Origin: Kitasatospora fiedleri
GTDB lineage: Bacteria > Actinomycetota > Actinomycetes > Streptomycetales > Streptomycetaceae
Reading direction: 5' to 3'
DNA length: 64,000 nucleotides
NCBI RefSeq assembly: GCF_948472415.1
Contig: NZ_OX419519.1
Location: 1 to 64,000, forward strand
Positions 1-9,157 of this stretch are shown one piece after another. Position 1 is the stretch's first letter, and each line of letters begins with the position of its first letter. The notes beneath the pieces are model-generated. The model was not told the DNA's origin. It searched no databases and saw only the letters and a list, made by a program, of their open reading frames with translations. A program made the position numbers and the translations under genes.

Positions 1-1040
1 GCGGCGCTGAGGCGGGCGGCGCGCAGGCCGTCCGCGAAGGTGGGCAGGTCGTCGGCGGGGCGGCCGTCGAGGGCGGCGCGCACGTCGGTGACGAAGTCCT
101 CGAAGCAGGTGCGGTAGCCCTGCGGGTGGCCGGCGGGCAGCGGGTCGAAGCGGTCGGCGCGCGCACCGGGCAGCGCGGGGTCGCGCCGCAGCACGGTGCT
201 GGCGTCGCGTCCGCCGATCCAGAGCCGTTCGGGGTCCTCCTGGTCGAAGGCGTAGGAGCGGTCGGGGCCGTCGAAGGAGAACCAGAGGCGGTTCTTGCGC
301 CCGGCGCTGGCCTGGCTGACGACGAGTGAGCCGATCGCGCCGCGGTCGGTCTCGAAGGCGACCACCGCGCCGTCCTCGGTGGCCACGGCGGTGCGGGCGC
401 CGGCCGGTCCGCGCTCGTCGAAGGCCCGGCCGAAGCGGGCCAGGACGCGGGTGATCCGATGGCCGGTGACGTGTTCCATCAGGTCGCACCAGTGGACGCC
501 GATGTCGCCGAACGCCCTGGTGCCGCCGCCGAGTCCGGGGTCGGTGCGCCAGTTGTCGGCGGCCCGGTCGCCGAGCCAGTCCTGGAGGTAGGAGCCGTGC
601 AGCAGCCACAGTCCGGCGTCGGGTCGGCGGCGATCCGGGCCCGGGCCTCGCGCACCAGCGGGTGTAGCGGTAGACGAAGGGCACGGCGGTGACCAGTCCG
701 GCGGCCTCGGCGGCGGCGGTCAGCCGCTCGGCGTCGGCGACGGTGGTGGCGAGCGGCTTCTCGCAGACCACGGGGACCCCGGCGGCGATGACCCGCTCGG
801 CGTCCCGGGCGTGCAGGTGGTTGGGGGTGCACAGGTGGACCGCGTCGAGGCCGGTGGCGAAGCAGGTCGTCGAGGTCGGCGGCGGGCCGGGCGCCGGCCA
901 GCGGGCCGCGGCGGCGGCCGTCCGCTCCGGGTCCGAGCCCAGGACGGCGGCGACCCGGCCGCCGACGGCGGTGACGGGCGCGGCGGGCACGCCGCCCATG
1001 AATCCGGTGCCGACGATTCCCACCCGGGGCGAGCGGACAT
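1..1040 (-). CDS. Gfo/Idh/MocA-family oxidoreductase (3' end outside window)
   Basis: NAD(P)-dependent sugar or inositol dehydrogenase-type protein. The N-terminal Rossmann motif GIVGTGF is followed by the family's HLCTPNHLH segment and the EKP motif (CEKPLATT) that carries the catalytic Lys. The C-terminal half has HGSYLQDWL and GDIGVHWCDL, usual for this family. The start at 1040 is chosen for GGAGG eight bases upstream. The reading frame still runs at base 1, so the C-terminus lies outside. The frame breaks near 1028 (one C lost after the start), 866, 670 and 618; each is repaired by one base, so I take these as sequence errors. It follows the alpha-galactosidase on the same strand with a 120-base gap and may oxidise a released sugar. 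Substrate unknown. Confidence 0.85.
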
Positions 1041-1160
1041 GCGGGGTCCTCCGTACTGCGTTCTCTTCGGGGTTCGGGCTCTTCGGGGTTCGGGGCGTGC
1101 GGGACCGCCGGGGCGCGGCGGTCGGGCCCGGTGCGCTCCGGTGGCGGTGGTGCGTCGGGG

Positions 1161-3228
1161 TCAGCCCTGGCGGCGCAGGTGCAGCAGGCGCTGTGTGATC
1201 GCGGGTGAGCCCGGTGGTGAGGCGCGGGCGGTCAGCACCGCGCCGTGGTGGACCTCGCCGGTGTCCTGGTCGGCGTAGCGGGCGTGCGGGTCGAGTCCGG
1301 CCAGCCGCAGCGGGACGACCGGGGCGCCGTGCGGTTCGGCGAGCCGCCAGGCCACCAGGACGACCTCGTCGCCGTGGACGTACTGGACGGCGTCGGGCAG
1401 CCGGTACAGGCGGCCGTGCTGGACCGCCGGGCGGACGCGCTTGTAGCGGGCGACCAGGTCGGCGGCCCGGGCGAGGTCGTCCGCGCTCCAGCGGGTGAGG
1501 TCGCCGCCGATGCGAGCGCGCCGGTCATCGCGAGGTGGAAGCGGAACTCCAGCGGCAGCCGGCGGCCGGTCAGCGGGTTGGGGCTGTCGGTGACCCAGGC
1601 GCCCATGGTGCCGGGCGGGTAGATCTGGCCGTAGCCGTGCTGGATGGCGATCCGGTCGAGGGCGTCGGTGTTGTCGGAGGTCCACACCTGGTCGGTGCGG
1701 GCCAGCATGCCGAGGTCGGTGCGGCCGCCGCCGCCCGAGCACGCCTCGATGCGCAGGGCCGGGGTGGTCGGCGCGGAGCCGGTCCATGAGCGCGTGGACG
1801 GCGTGGACGTGGCCGTGCCAGAGTCGGTCGGCGTCCGGGTCGCCGGGGCGGCCGGCCTCGGTGAACACCCGGTTCATGTCCACTTGAGGTGGTCGACGCC
1901 GTGCTCGCGGACCAGGCCGTCGAGCCGGGTATGGGCCCAGGCGGCGACCTCGGGGCGGCCGAAGTCGAGGACCAGTTGGTTGCGCAGTTCGGTGCGCGGG
2001 CGGCCGGTCTCGTGCAGCACCCAGTCGGGGTGGGCGCGGTACAGGTCGCTGTCGGGGTTGACCATCTCCGGTTCGACCAGAGGCCGAAGCGCATGCCGAG
2101 GCGGCGGACCTCGGCGGCGAGCGGGGCGAGGCCGTCGGGGAAGCGGTCGGGGGCGGGGGTCCAGTCGCCGAGTCCGGCGGTGTCGTCCTTGCGGGCGCCG
2201 AACCAGCCGTCGTCCATGACGAACAGTTCGACGCCGAGCGCGGCGGCCCGGCGGGCGAGGTCGAGCTGTCCGTCCAGGCCGACGTCGAAGCCGGTGGCCT
2301 CCCAGGAGTTGTACAGCAGCCGGCCGGAGCTCGTCCGGGCGCGGCAGCACGTGGGCGCGCACGTGGGCGTGCCAGGCGCGGCTGGCCCCGCCGAAGCCGT
2401 GCGCCGAGTACAGGCCGGTGGAGACCGGGGTCCGCCAGGTCTCGCCGGGCCGCAGGACGATCTCGGGGCCCTCGTGGCCGGCCGCGTGGGTGGCGGCCAC
2501 CAGGCCGTGCACGGTCCGTTCCACCGCGATCCGCCAACTGCCGCTCCAGGCCAGGGCGCTGGTCCACACCTCGCCGTGCTCTCGTCGGCGTCCCCGGCGT
2601 CGAGGGCCACCCACGGGTTGGCCTGGTGGCCGGTGATGCCGCGGCGGCTGGTCAGGACCGTCTCGGCGCGGGCCAGCGGGCCGCGGGTGAGCCGGTTCTC
2701 CGCGCTCCAGCCGCCGGTGACGTGGCCGAGCCGGTAGTCGGCGCGCAGCGGCACCGTCCAGCGGGCGGCGGCGAGCTGCCCGATCCGCACGGGCCGTCCG
2801 TCCGCGGCGGTGTGCCGCAGTTCGGCCCAGCGCTCGACGGCGTCGCCGTCCGGGTGGACGCGGTAGTGCAGGTCGAGTTCCAGCGGGCCGAGCCGCTCGC
2901 GGAAGGAGAGGACGAGCAGCCCGCCCTCGACGCGGTGTCCGGCGGGCTGCCACTCGGTGCTGCGGCTGCCGTCGGGGTGGGTGACGCGCAGGGCGGGGAC
3001 GCCGAAGCGGGCGCCGCCCTCGCCGGGGTACTCCTCGGCGAGTTCGCCGTCGAAGTTGGTCGCGACGTCGAGGACGTACGGCAGGGCGGCGGCCTGCTCG
3101 GGGGTGAGCGGCGCGCCCCAGTGCAGGTGCCGCAGCCGGTCGCGGTCGTCCAGCCGGACGACGTAGCTGCTGTTCGGGGTGGTGAGCATCCACAGGCGGG
3201 CGGCCGGGTCGTGGTGGACCGCGGTCAT
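1161..3228 (-). CDS. alpha-galactosidase, GH36
   Basis: Retaining alpha-galactosidase of about 690 residues, expected to remove alpha-1,6-galactose from galactomannan or raffinose-type sugars. No signal peptide is seen, so it is probably cytoplasmic. Family marks in order: an N-terminal beta-sandwich, LLYNSWEATGFDV, FVMDDGWFG, the nucleophile region DHLKW then DMNR, and the acid/base region SDNTDALDR. The start has AAGGAG nine bases upstream. The reading frame breaks near 2580, 2332, 2075, 1885, 1775 and 1512, yet all catalytic blocks are present in order, so I believe the gene is intact and the sequence faulty. Its promoter at 3257-3300 resembles those of the GH74 and ChbG-like genes, which suggests joint control. 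Confidence 0.9.
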
Positions 3229-3256
3229 GGGCGTCTCCTTGCTGATCGACGCCCCG

Positions 3257-3306
3257 AGCCTAGGCGCGCCGCTCGCCCGGGCAGCATGGCGGATCGTGAC
3301 CGATCG
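3257..3306 (-). promoter_or_regulatory. promoter of the alpha-galactosidase gene with CATG box
   Basis: On the minus strand a -10-like TAGGCT (3262-3257) lies 29 bases before the start codon. A GCCCGGGCG stretch and a CATG (3285-3288) stand upstream, with 22 bases between CATG and the -10. The GH74 and deacetylase genes show the same arrangement. The second, distal CATG seen at those two promoters is not conserved here. Confidence 0.55.
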
Positions 3307-3375
3307 GTCCGCGGGCCGCAGTCGTGACGGATCGCCCGGTCGGCGCGGTGGCGCCCGCGCCGACCGGGCGCCGGG

Positions 3376-4377
3376 TCACGCGGCCGGCGGGTCGGCGTGG
3401 GTGGCGATGACGGCGAGTTCCGCCTCGGTGAAGGCCGGGTTGCGGACCGCCGCGACGTTGTCCTCCAGCTGGGCGACGCTGCTCGCGCCGACCAGCGCGG
3501 AGGTGACGCGGGCGCCGCGCAGCACCCAGGCGATGGCCATCTGGGCGAGGCTCTGGCCCCGGGAGCGGGCGATCTCGTTCAGCGCGCCGATCCGGACCCG
3601 GGTCTCGTCCTTGATGGTCGACGCGGACAGGAACGGGCTGGGGCCCGCCGCCCTGGAGCCGGCCGGGACGTCCGTCAGGTAGCGGTCGGTCAGCAGGCCC
3701 TGGGCGAGCGGGGAGAACGCGACCGATCCGACGCCGAGTTCGTCGAGGGTGTCGAGCAGGCCGTCCTCGACCCACCGGTTGAAGATCGAGTACGAGGGCT
3801 GGTGGAGCAGCAGCGGCACGCCGAGGTCGGCGAGCGCCCGGGCGGCCCGGCGGGTCTGCTCGGGCGAGTAGTTGGAGACGCCGACGTACAGCGCCTTGCC
3901 CTGCCGGACGGCCGTGGCGAGGGCGCCCATGGTCTCCTCGATCGGGGTGTCCGGGTCGGGCCGGTGCGAGTAGAACACGTCGACCCGGTCGGTTCCCAGG
4001 CGGCGCAGGCTCTGGTCGAGGCCGGTGAGCAGGTGCTTGCGCGAGCCCCACTCGCCGTACGGGCCGGGCCACATGTGGTAGCCGGCCTTGGTGGAGACGA
4101 GGAGTTCGTCGCGGTGGTGGCGCAGGTCACCGGCCAGCATCCGGCCGAGGTTCTCCTCGGCGGCGCCGGGGGGCGGCCCGTAGTTGTCGGCCAGGTCGAA
4201 GTGCGTGATGCCGAGGTCGAAGGCGCGGCGGATCACGGCGCGCTGGGTCTCGAAGCGGGTCTGCGCGCCGAAGTTGTGCCACAGGCCGAGCGAGACGGCG
4301 GGCAGCAGCAGGCCGCTGCGACCGGCCCGGTGGTAGGGCATGGAGTCGTAGCGGGCGGGGTCAGGGGTGTGGGGCAC
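3376..4377 (-). CDS. aldo/keto reductase, YghZ/GAP-reductase type
   Basis: NADPH-dependent reductase of 333 residues with the full AKR tetrad: Asp and Tyr in HFDLADNYGPP, Lys in STKAGYH, His in FYSHRPD. The segment GPYGEWGSRKHL is typical of the YghZ (L-glyceraldehyde-3-phosphate reductase) branch. I choose GTG at 4377 because GAGGAAA lies seven bases upstream; the open frame continues to 4485 but the extra residues are low-complexity Pro/Arg. The frame is intact. It lies between the alpha-galactosidase and the ChbG-like deacetylase on the same strand, so a role in sugar or aldehyde metabolism of this locus is likely. The exact substrate cannot be told. Confidence 0.88.
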   Translation of the reverse strand: MPHTPDPARYDSMPYHRAGRSGLLLPAVSLGLWHNFGAQTRFETQRAVIRRAFDLGITHFDLADNYGPPPGAAEENLGRMLAGDLRHHRDELLVSTKAGYHMWPGPYGEWGSRKHLLTGLDQSLRRLGTDRVDVFYSHRPDPDTPIEETMGALATAVRQGKALYVGVSNYSPEQTRRAARALADLGVPLLLHQPSYSIFNRWVEDGLLDTLDELGVGSVAFSPLAQGLLTDRYLTDVPAGSRAAGPSPFLSASTIKDETRVRIGALNEIARSRGQSLAQMAIAWVLRGARVTSALVGASSVAQLEDNVAAVRNPAFTEAELAVIATHADPPAA

Positions 4378-4543
4378 GGGTTTCCTCGGTCGGGTACGGG
4401 TGGGGGGTGCGGGGAGACGGGGTGCGGCGGGTGCGGCGGGCGGGCCGTCGGCCGGGGATTTCCGGGCGCGCGGGTCCGGTGCCACGTCCTCGGGGTGCGT
4501 GGGTGCCGGGCCGGACGCGCCGGGTTCCCGTCCCGGTCCGGTC

Positions 4544-5305
4544 CTACGGCCGGAACAGGGCGGCGTAGTCGGTGGGTTCGGTGCCGTCCGCGCGCACGGC
4601 GGACCACAGCGCGCGGTCGGCGAGCAGGCGGCGGTCGGCGTCGCGGACGGTGCCGACGCCGCCGTCGGGGAAGCCGGTGCCGCGCAGGGCCCGCAGGGTG
4701 TCGTCGTCGGGGCCGGGGTGGGTGATCAGGACGTGCGGGCCGGGGCTGGCCCGCCGGAGCGCGGCGCGCAGGTCGCCGCCGGGCGGGACGGGGAGCGCGG
4801 GGACCAGCCGGTCGGCGTCGATCAGGCCCTGCGCGGCGGCGACCGCGCGGACGGCCTCGCCCGCGCCCGCCACCCAGCCGACCCCCATGTGCTCGTCCAG
4901 GTAGCGCACCGCCAGGCCCCACTCGCGGGCCCGGTCGAGCTGGGCGGTGATCTCGGCGGCGGCCTCGCGCGGGTCGACGCCGCCGCGCGCGTGCAACTCG
5001 TCCGCGGTGCGTGGCAGGAAGCCGTCGCGGTCCAGCAGCGAGGGGACGGCGCGCGCCGGGAGCACGGGCCGCCAGCGCGGCCGTTCCCACTCGCTGGTCA
5101 GGGTGACGTGCAGGCCGTGAACGACGCCGGGCAGCGGGGCGAGGAGCGCGGCGGCGTGCGCGGCGGCCGGGCCGGGGACCATCAGCGAGACGCTGCGGGC
5201 CGCCGGGCCGCGCAGCGCCTCGACGACGGCCCGGTTCACGCCCTCGCTCAGCCCGGCGTCGTCCACCCGCACCACCAGTCGGCTCCGCTGCCCGGTCCCG
5301 TCCAC
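4544..5305 (-). CDS. ChbG/YdjC-family carbohydrate deacetylase
   Basis: Metal-dependent deacetylase of the YdjC superfamily, about 253 residues. The paired acidic metal ligands are in RVDDAGLSEGVN, a metal His in HGLHVTLTSEW, and HVLITHPG closes the barrel. Family members remove acetyl groups from N-acetylated sugars such as chitobiose; here the target could equally be another acetylated sugar. The open frame reaches 5413, but bases 5349-5413 look like a promoter, so I prefer GTG at 5305, which has an AACGGAG site eight bases upstream. No frameshift. The next gene on the strand is the aldo/keto reductase after a 166-base gap. Confidence 0.8.
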   Translation of the reverse strand: MDGTGQRSRLVVRVDDAGLSEGVNRAVVEALRGPAARSVSLMVPGPAAAHAAALLAPLPGVVHGLHVTLTSEWERPRWRPVLPARAVPSLLDRDGFLPRTADELHARGGVDPREAAAEITAQLDRAREWGLAVRYLDEHMGVGWVAGAGEAVRAVAAAQGLIDADRLVPALPVPPGGDLRAALRRASPGPHVLITHPGPDDDTLRALRGTGFPDGGVGTVRDADRRLLADRALWSAVRADGTEPTDYAALFRP

Positions 5306-5348
5306 GCGCCACTCCGTTCCGCGGCCCGCCGGCGGGCCGTACTCCCCC

Positions 5349-5413
5349 AGCCTGAGCGCTCCGGCGGGCGGCCGTCCATGACGGATGGGCACCGGATCAT
5401 GGACGACCGTCAC
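5349..5413 (-). promoter_or_regulatory. promoter of the deacetylase gene with two CATG boxes
   Basis: Minus strand: CAGGCT (5354-5349) fits a -10. A CATG sits at 5377-5380 (22 bases away) and a second at 5398-5401, exactly 21 bases further, within CATGGACGACCGTCAC as read on the plus strand (5398-5413). The GH74 promoter has the same 21-base spacing, about two helical turns, as expected for an activator dimer or tandem site. Confidence 0.55.
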
Positions 5414-5424
5414 GGGTCAGCGGT

Positions 5425-7820
5425 TCAACGGCGCGGGCGGGCCGGGTCGCCCTGGACGAAGCCGTTGCCGGTGAAGCCGACGTAGACCCGTCCGGGGGCG
5501 TCCATGTCGCCCGTGACGACGTTCACGCCGGTGTAGTAGCAGGCCGGGTGACGGGCGGTCAGGGTCCAGGTCGCGCCGCGGTCGGTGGAGCTCCACACGC
5601 CCCACACGCCGTCGACGTCGACCTGGGCGTACGCGAAGACCGTCGGGTAGCCGCCGGGGGTGGCGGCCCGGCCGAAGCCGAACGCCCGGGCCTGCTGCAC
5701 GCGGGGGGCCTTCGTCCAGCTGCCGCCGCCGTCGAGGGTGTACCAGAGGCCGCCCTGGGCGGTGCTCTGCCAGACGTTCCCGGCACGGCCGGGGACCGCG
5801 TGGACCTGGCCGAAGACGTGCGCGTCGGTCCCGGCGGTGGGCGGGGGCGTACCGGTGGCGCGGGCCCAGGTCGCGCCGCCGTCGGTGGAGCGGAAGAACT
5901 CGCCGTCACCGCGGGTGGTGGCGAGGTAGAAGGTGCCGGGGGCGGCCAGGTCCGCGTCCAGCGCGCGCTTGGCGCCCCACCAGATCATGTCGTGGATGCC
6001 GGGGCCGGGGTCGACGCCGGTGGCGGCGGTCCAGGTCCGCCCGTCGTCGCGGCTGACGTAGGGGACGTTCAGCGGCCGGGCGTCGCCGGGCGCGCGTCCG
6101 GCGTTGGCCGGGTCGGCGGCGTAGTCGGCGGGGACGGTCGGCATCCAGACGATGGACGAGGCGTCGGCGGAGACCGCGATGTTGCCGCCGTAGCGGCGGG
6201 TGATGTCGGACTTCTGCCCGCCGAAGCGGGTCCAGGTGGCACCGCCGTCGGTGGAGTAGCCGGACGCCGGTCACTGGTCCAGCCCGCGTCCAGCGGCGCG
6301 TACTGGGCCCGGGTGTCGCTGGAGACGGCGACGACGTAGCGGGGGTTCAGGCCGGCGTAGGCGAGGCTGGTGCCCGCCGAGAACTGGTCGGTGAGGATCG
6401 GGGCGGCCGGGTACGCGCCGGGGTCGGTGTGCCGGAAGCCGTTGCGGTCGGCGACGGCGCTGATCGGGTCGCCGCCGGGGGGTGCGACCAGGTCGTAGGT
6501 GACCGTCTCCTCGATGCCGGCGGAGACGAACTGCCAGTGCAGGACGGGTTCGGCGGCGAAGGCGTCGTCGGCGCGCCACACCCCGATGCCCTGCGGGAAC
6601 CAGACTCGGCCGGGCGCGGTGGGGTCGAACACCAGGGTGCCGGTGGAGAGCCAGCCGCTCTCGGTGGTGTCCTTCGGCCAGGCGGCGTCCGGGTAGTCGA
6701 GGGTCAGGCCGAGCGGCTGCCAGCTCGCGCCGCCGTCGGCGGAGCGGAACAGGTGGCCCGCCCGGACGGCGTCGTCGGCGGCCAGCAGTCTGCGGGAGTC
6801 GCCGGGTTCGACGGCCACGAACCAGGAGCCGCCCTGCGCGAGCGGCGCGGTCAGGTCGTGCCCGGCCGGGTCGGCGGCCGTGAAACGGCGGATCGAGGAG
6901 GCCGCGCCGCCGCCGGGGGCGAACGCCACCAGCAGGGTGCCGTCGTCGGCGATCTTGGCGTCGGTGGGGGTCCGCAGGGGCTCGGGGTACGCCAGTTGCC
7001 AGCTGCGGCCGGCGTCGGTGGAGTGGTAGACGCCCGCACCGGCGACCGTCGCCCAGAGGCCGCGGGTGCGGCCGTGCAGCGTCCCGCCGGACGGGTCGAA
7101 GAGCACCGAGACGACGCCGGTGCCGCCGGTGCCGGCCGGGACCTGGGCGGGCGCCACCCGGGTCCAGTGCCTGGCGGCGTCGGTGGAGACGTACAGGCCC
7201 TGGGTGCGGGTGCCGAAGTACACCGTCCGCGCGTCGGCCGGGTCGACCGCGAGGCGTTCCGGGCCGGTGCGGTAGTCGTTGTTGCCCTCGACCGTCCAGC
7301 GCTGCCCGCCGTCGTTCCAGTGCGCGCCGCGGTCCCGGCTGGCCAGCACCCGGCCGTCCGGGCCGCCGTCGCCGACGGCCGCGTAGACCACCCGGTCGTC
7401 GCTCGCGGCCACCGCGACGCTCTCCACGCCGTAGTCGGCGGCCCGCGGGTCCGGCACCCGGTCGGCGCGCAGCAGTTGCGTCCAGCTGCGGGTCGCCTCG
7501 TCCCAGCGGACCAGCCCTCCGACGTCCTCCCGGCCGTAGACGACGCCGGGGGTGCGGGGGTGGACCACCAGGCCGGTGACGAAGCCGCCGCCGCCGATCC
7601 GCAGCGGCTGCCACCGGTAGTCGGCGGCCCCGGCGCCGGCGCAGCCCGCGCCCTCCTGACGGTGCGCCACCGCCGCGGCGGACTGCGCGGGGAGGGCCGG
7701 GACCCCGAGCGCGAGGAGCAGGCCGAATCCGGCGGCCGCCGAGGTCCGGGCCCGGAGGCGCCGGGGCGGGTCCGCGGCCCGGCGGTGCGGTGCGGGTCTC
7801 CTGAACGAGCGGGCGAACAT
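5425..7820 (-). CDS. secreted GH74 xyloglucanase
   Basis: About 798 residues. A signal peptide (Arg-rich start, hydrophobic FGLLLALGVPALPAQSAAA) is followed by two seven-bladed beta-propellers full of BNR/Asp-box turns (STDAGRSW, SADGGASW, STDGGATW, STDRGATW). The opening block RIGGGGFVTGLV and REDVGGLVRW matches the GH74 N-terminus, whose Asp in DVGG is the usual catalytic base. GH74 enzymes cut the glucan backbone of xyloglucan outside the cell. ATG at 7820 has GGAG about eight bases upstream. One break near 6275 (single base lost). It is divergent from the esterase gene and ends about 12 bases before the deacetylase promoter region. Confidence 0.88.
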
Positions 7821-7890
7821 GTGCGCCTCCGTGTCCCTGGTGCCGGCGGTCCGGCGGTGTGCCCCGGCCTCCCGGGCCGTCGTGACCCGC

Positions 7891-7954
7891 AGCGTAGGAA
7901 CCGGCCCGCCCGGGCGACATGGCCCGGGATGCCCGTCGCATGGACGGCCGTGAC
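7891..7954 (-). promoter_or_regulatory. promoter of the GH74 gene with two CATG boxes
   Basis: Minus strand: TACGCT (7896-7891) as -10, a GCCCGGGCG stretch, CATG at 7918-7921 (21 bases between) and CATG at 7939-7942 (21 bases further upstream) inside CATGGACGGCCGTGAC (plus strand 7939-7954). A third copy, CATGGACGACCGTG at 7990-8003, lies toward the divergent esterase gene and could serve it. Confidence 0.55.
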
Positions 7955-7989
7955 CGGCCCGTCCCGGGCGGCGCACCGCGGCCGCGGAA

Positions 7990-8051
7990 CATGGACGACC
8001 GTGCGCAGTCGGCCTCCGCGCCTCCTCCCGCGTCCCGTCCCCGACTACGGT
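7990..8051 (+). promoter_or_regulatory. possible esterase promoter with CATGGACGACCGTG copy
   Basis: Plus strand: the motif copy at 7990-8003 is followed by TACGGT at 8046-8051, a fair -10 sequence, about 100 bases before the esterase start. The spacing differs from the three minus-strand promoters, so the functional link is weaker. Confidence 0.3.
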
Positions 8052-8148
8052 GAGGCGCACGTCATCGCAGTCCCGCAACCGGGCCCCCGCCGACGCCGCG
8101 GGCGCCCGGCTCTCCCGCCTTCGCGGCCCGGCACCCCCCGAGGTCCCC

Positions 8149-9134
8149 GTGTTCACCGACCTTCCCCTGACAGACCTGCACGCCTACCGCTTCGACGGCG
8201 CCGAGCCGGAGGACTTCGACGCCTTCTGGGCGAAGACGCTGGCGGAGTCCCGCGCGGCGGCGGGCGCGCCCGTGCTGCGGCGCGTCGAGAACGGCCTGAT
8301 CCACGTCGACACCTACGACGTCACCTTCTCCGGCTTCGCCGGGCAGCCGGTGCGCGCCTGGCTGTGGCTGCCCCGCGGGGCGCGCGGTCCGCTGCCCGCC
8401 GTGGTCGAGTACCTCGGCTACGGCTGCGGCCGGGGCACGGCGCTCCGGGCGACCCTGTGGTCCTCGCTCGGGTACGCGCACCTGCTGATGGACAGCCGCG
8501 GCCAGTCCACCCCCTACGGCGCGGCGGACACCCCCGACGGGGACTTCGCCCCGCAGACCGGCGGGGTGCTGACCCGCGGCCTCGCCGGGCCCGAGTACCA
8601 CTACTACCGGCGGCTGTTCACCGACGCCGTCCGGGCGGTGGACACCGTCGCCGGGCTGGCGGAGGTCGACCCCGACCGGATCGCGGTGGTCGGCGGCAGC
8701 CAGGGCGGCGGCATCGCGACCGCCGTCGCCGGGCTGCGCCCGGCCTGGCCGGGGCCTGCGTCGACGTGCCGTTCCTGTGCCACTTCCGGCGCGCGACGCA
8801 GATCACCGACTCCCACCCGTACCGGGAGATCACCGACTACCTGCGGGGCCGGCCCGCCGACGTCGAGCGGGTCTTCGACACGCTGTCCTACCTGGACGGC
8901 GCCAACCACGCGGCCCGGGCGACGGCGCCGGTCCGCTTCTCGGTCGCGCTGATGGACCCGGTCTGCCCGCCGTCCACGGTGTTCGCCGCCTACCACCGGT
9001 GGGGCGAGCACGCGGGCGGCGCCGACAAGGACGTCCGGGTGTGGGAGTACGCGGCCCACGAGGGCGGCGGCGACCACCAGCTCGCCGAGCACGTCGCCTT
9101 CCTGTCGCGGGTCACCGGCCACCGCGCCCACTGA
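8149..9134 (+). CDS. acetylxylan esterase / cephalosporin-C deacetylase family
   Basis: Alpha/beta-hydrolase of about 328 residues in the AXE1 family, which removes acetyl groups from xylo-oligosaccharides and related compounds. Visible marks: WLPRGARGPLPAVVEYLGYG, the DSRGQST segment, the nucleophile Ser in VVGGSQGGG, the Asp region ALMDPVCPPST and the His region AAHEGGGDHQ. No signal peptide, so probably intracellular. GTG at 8149 is preceded by GAGG. The frame breaks near 8755 in a GGGG run. It forms an operon with the beta-mannosidase 23 bases downstream. Confidence 0.87.
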
Positions 9135-9157
9135 AGCCACTTCCCAGGAGCACCACC

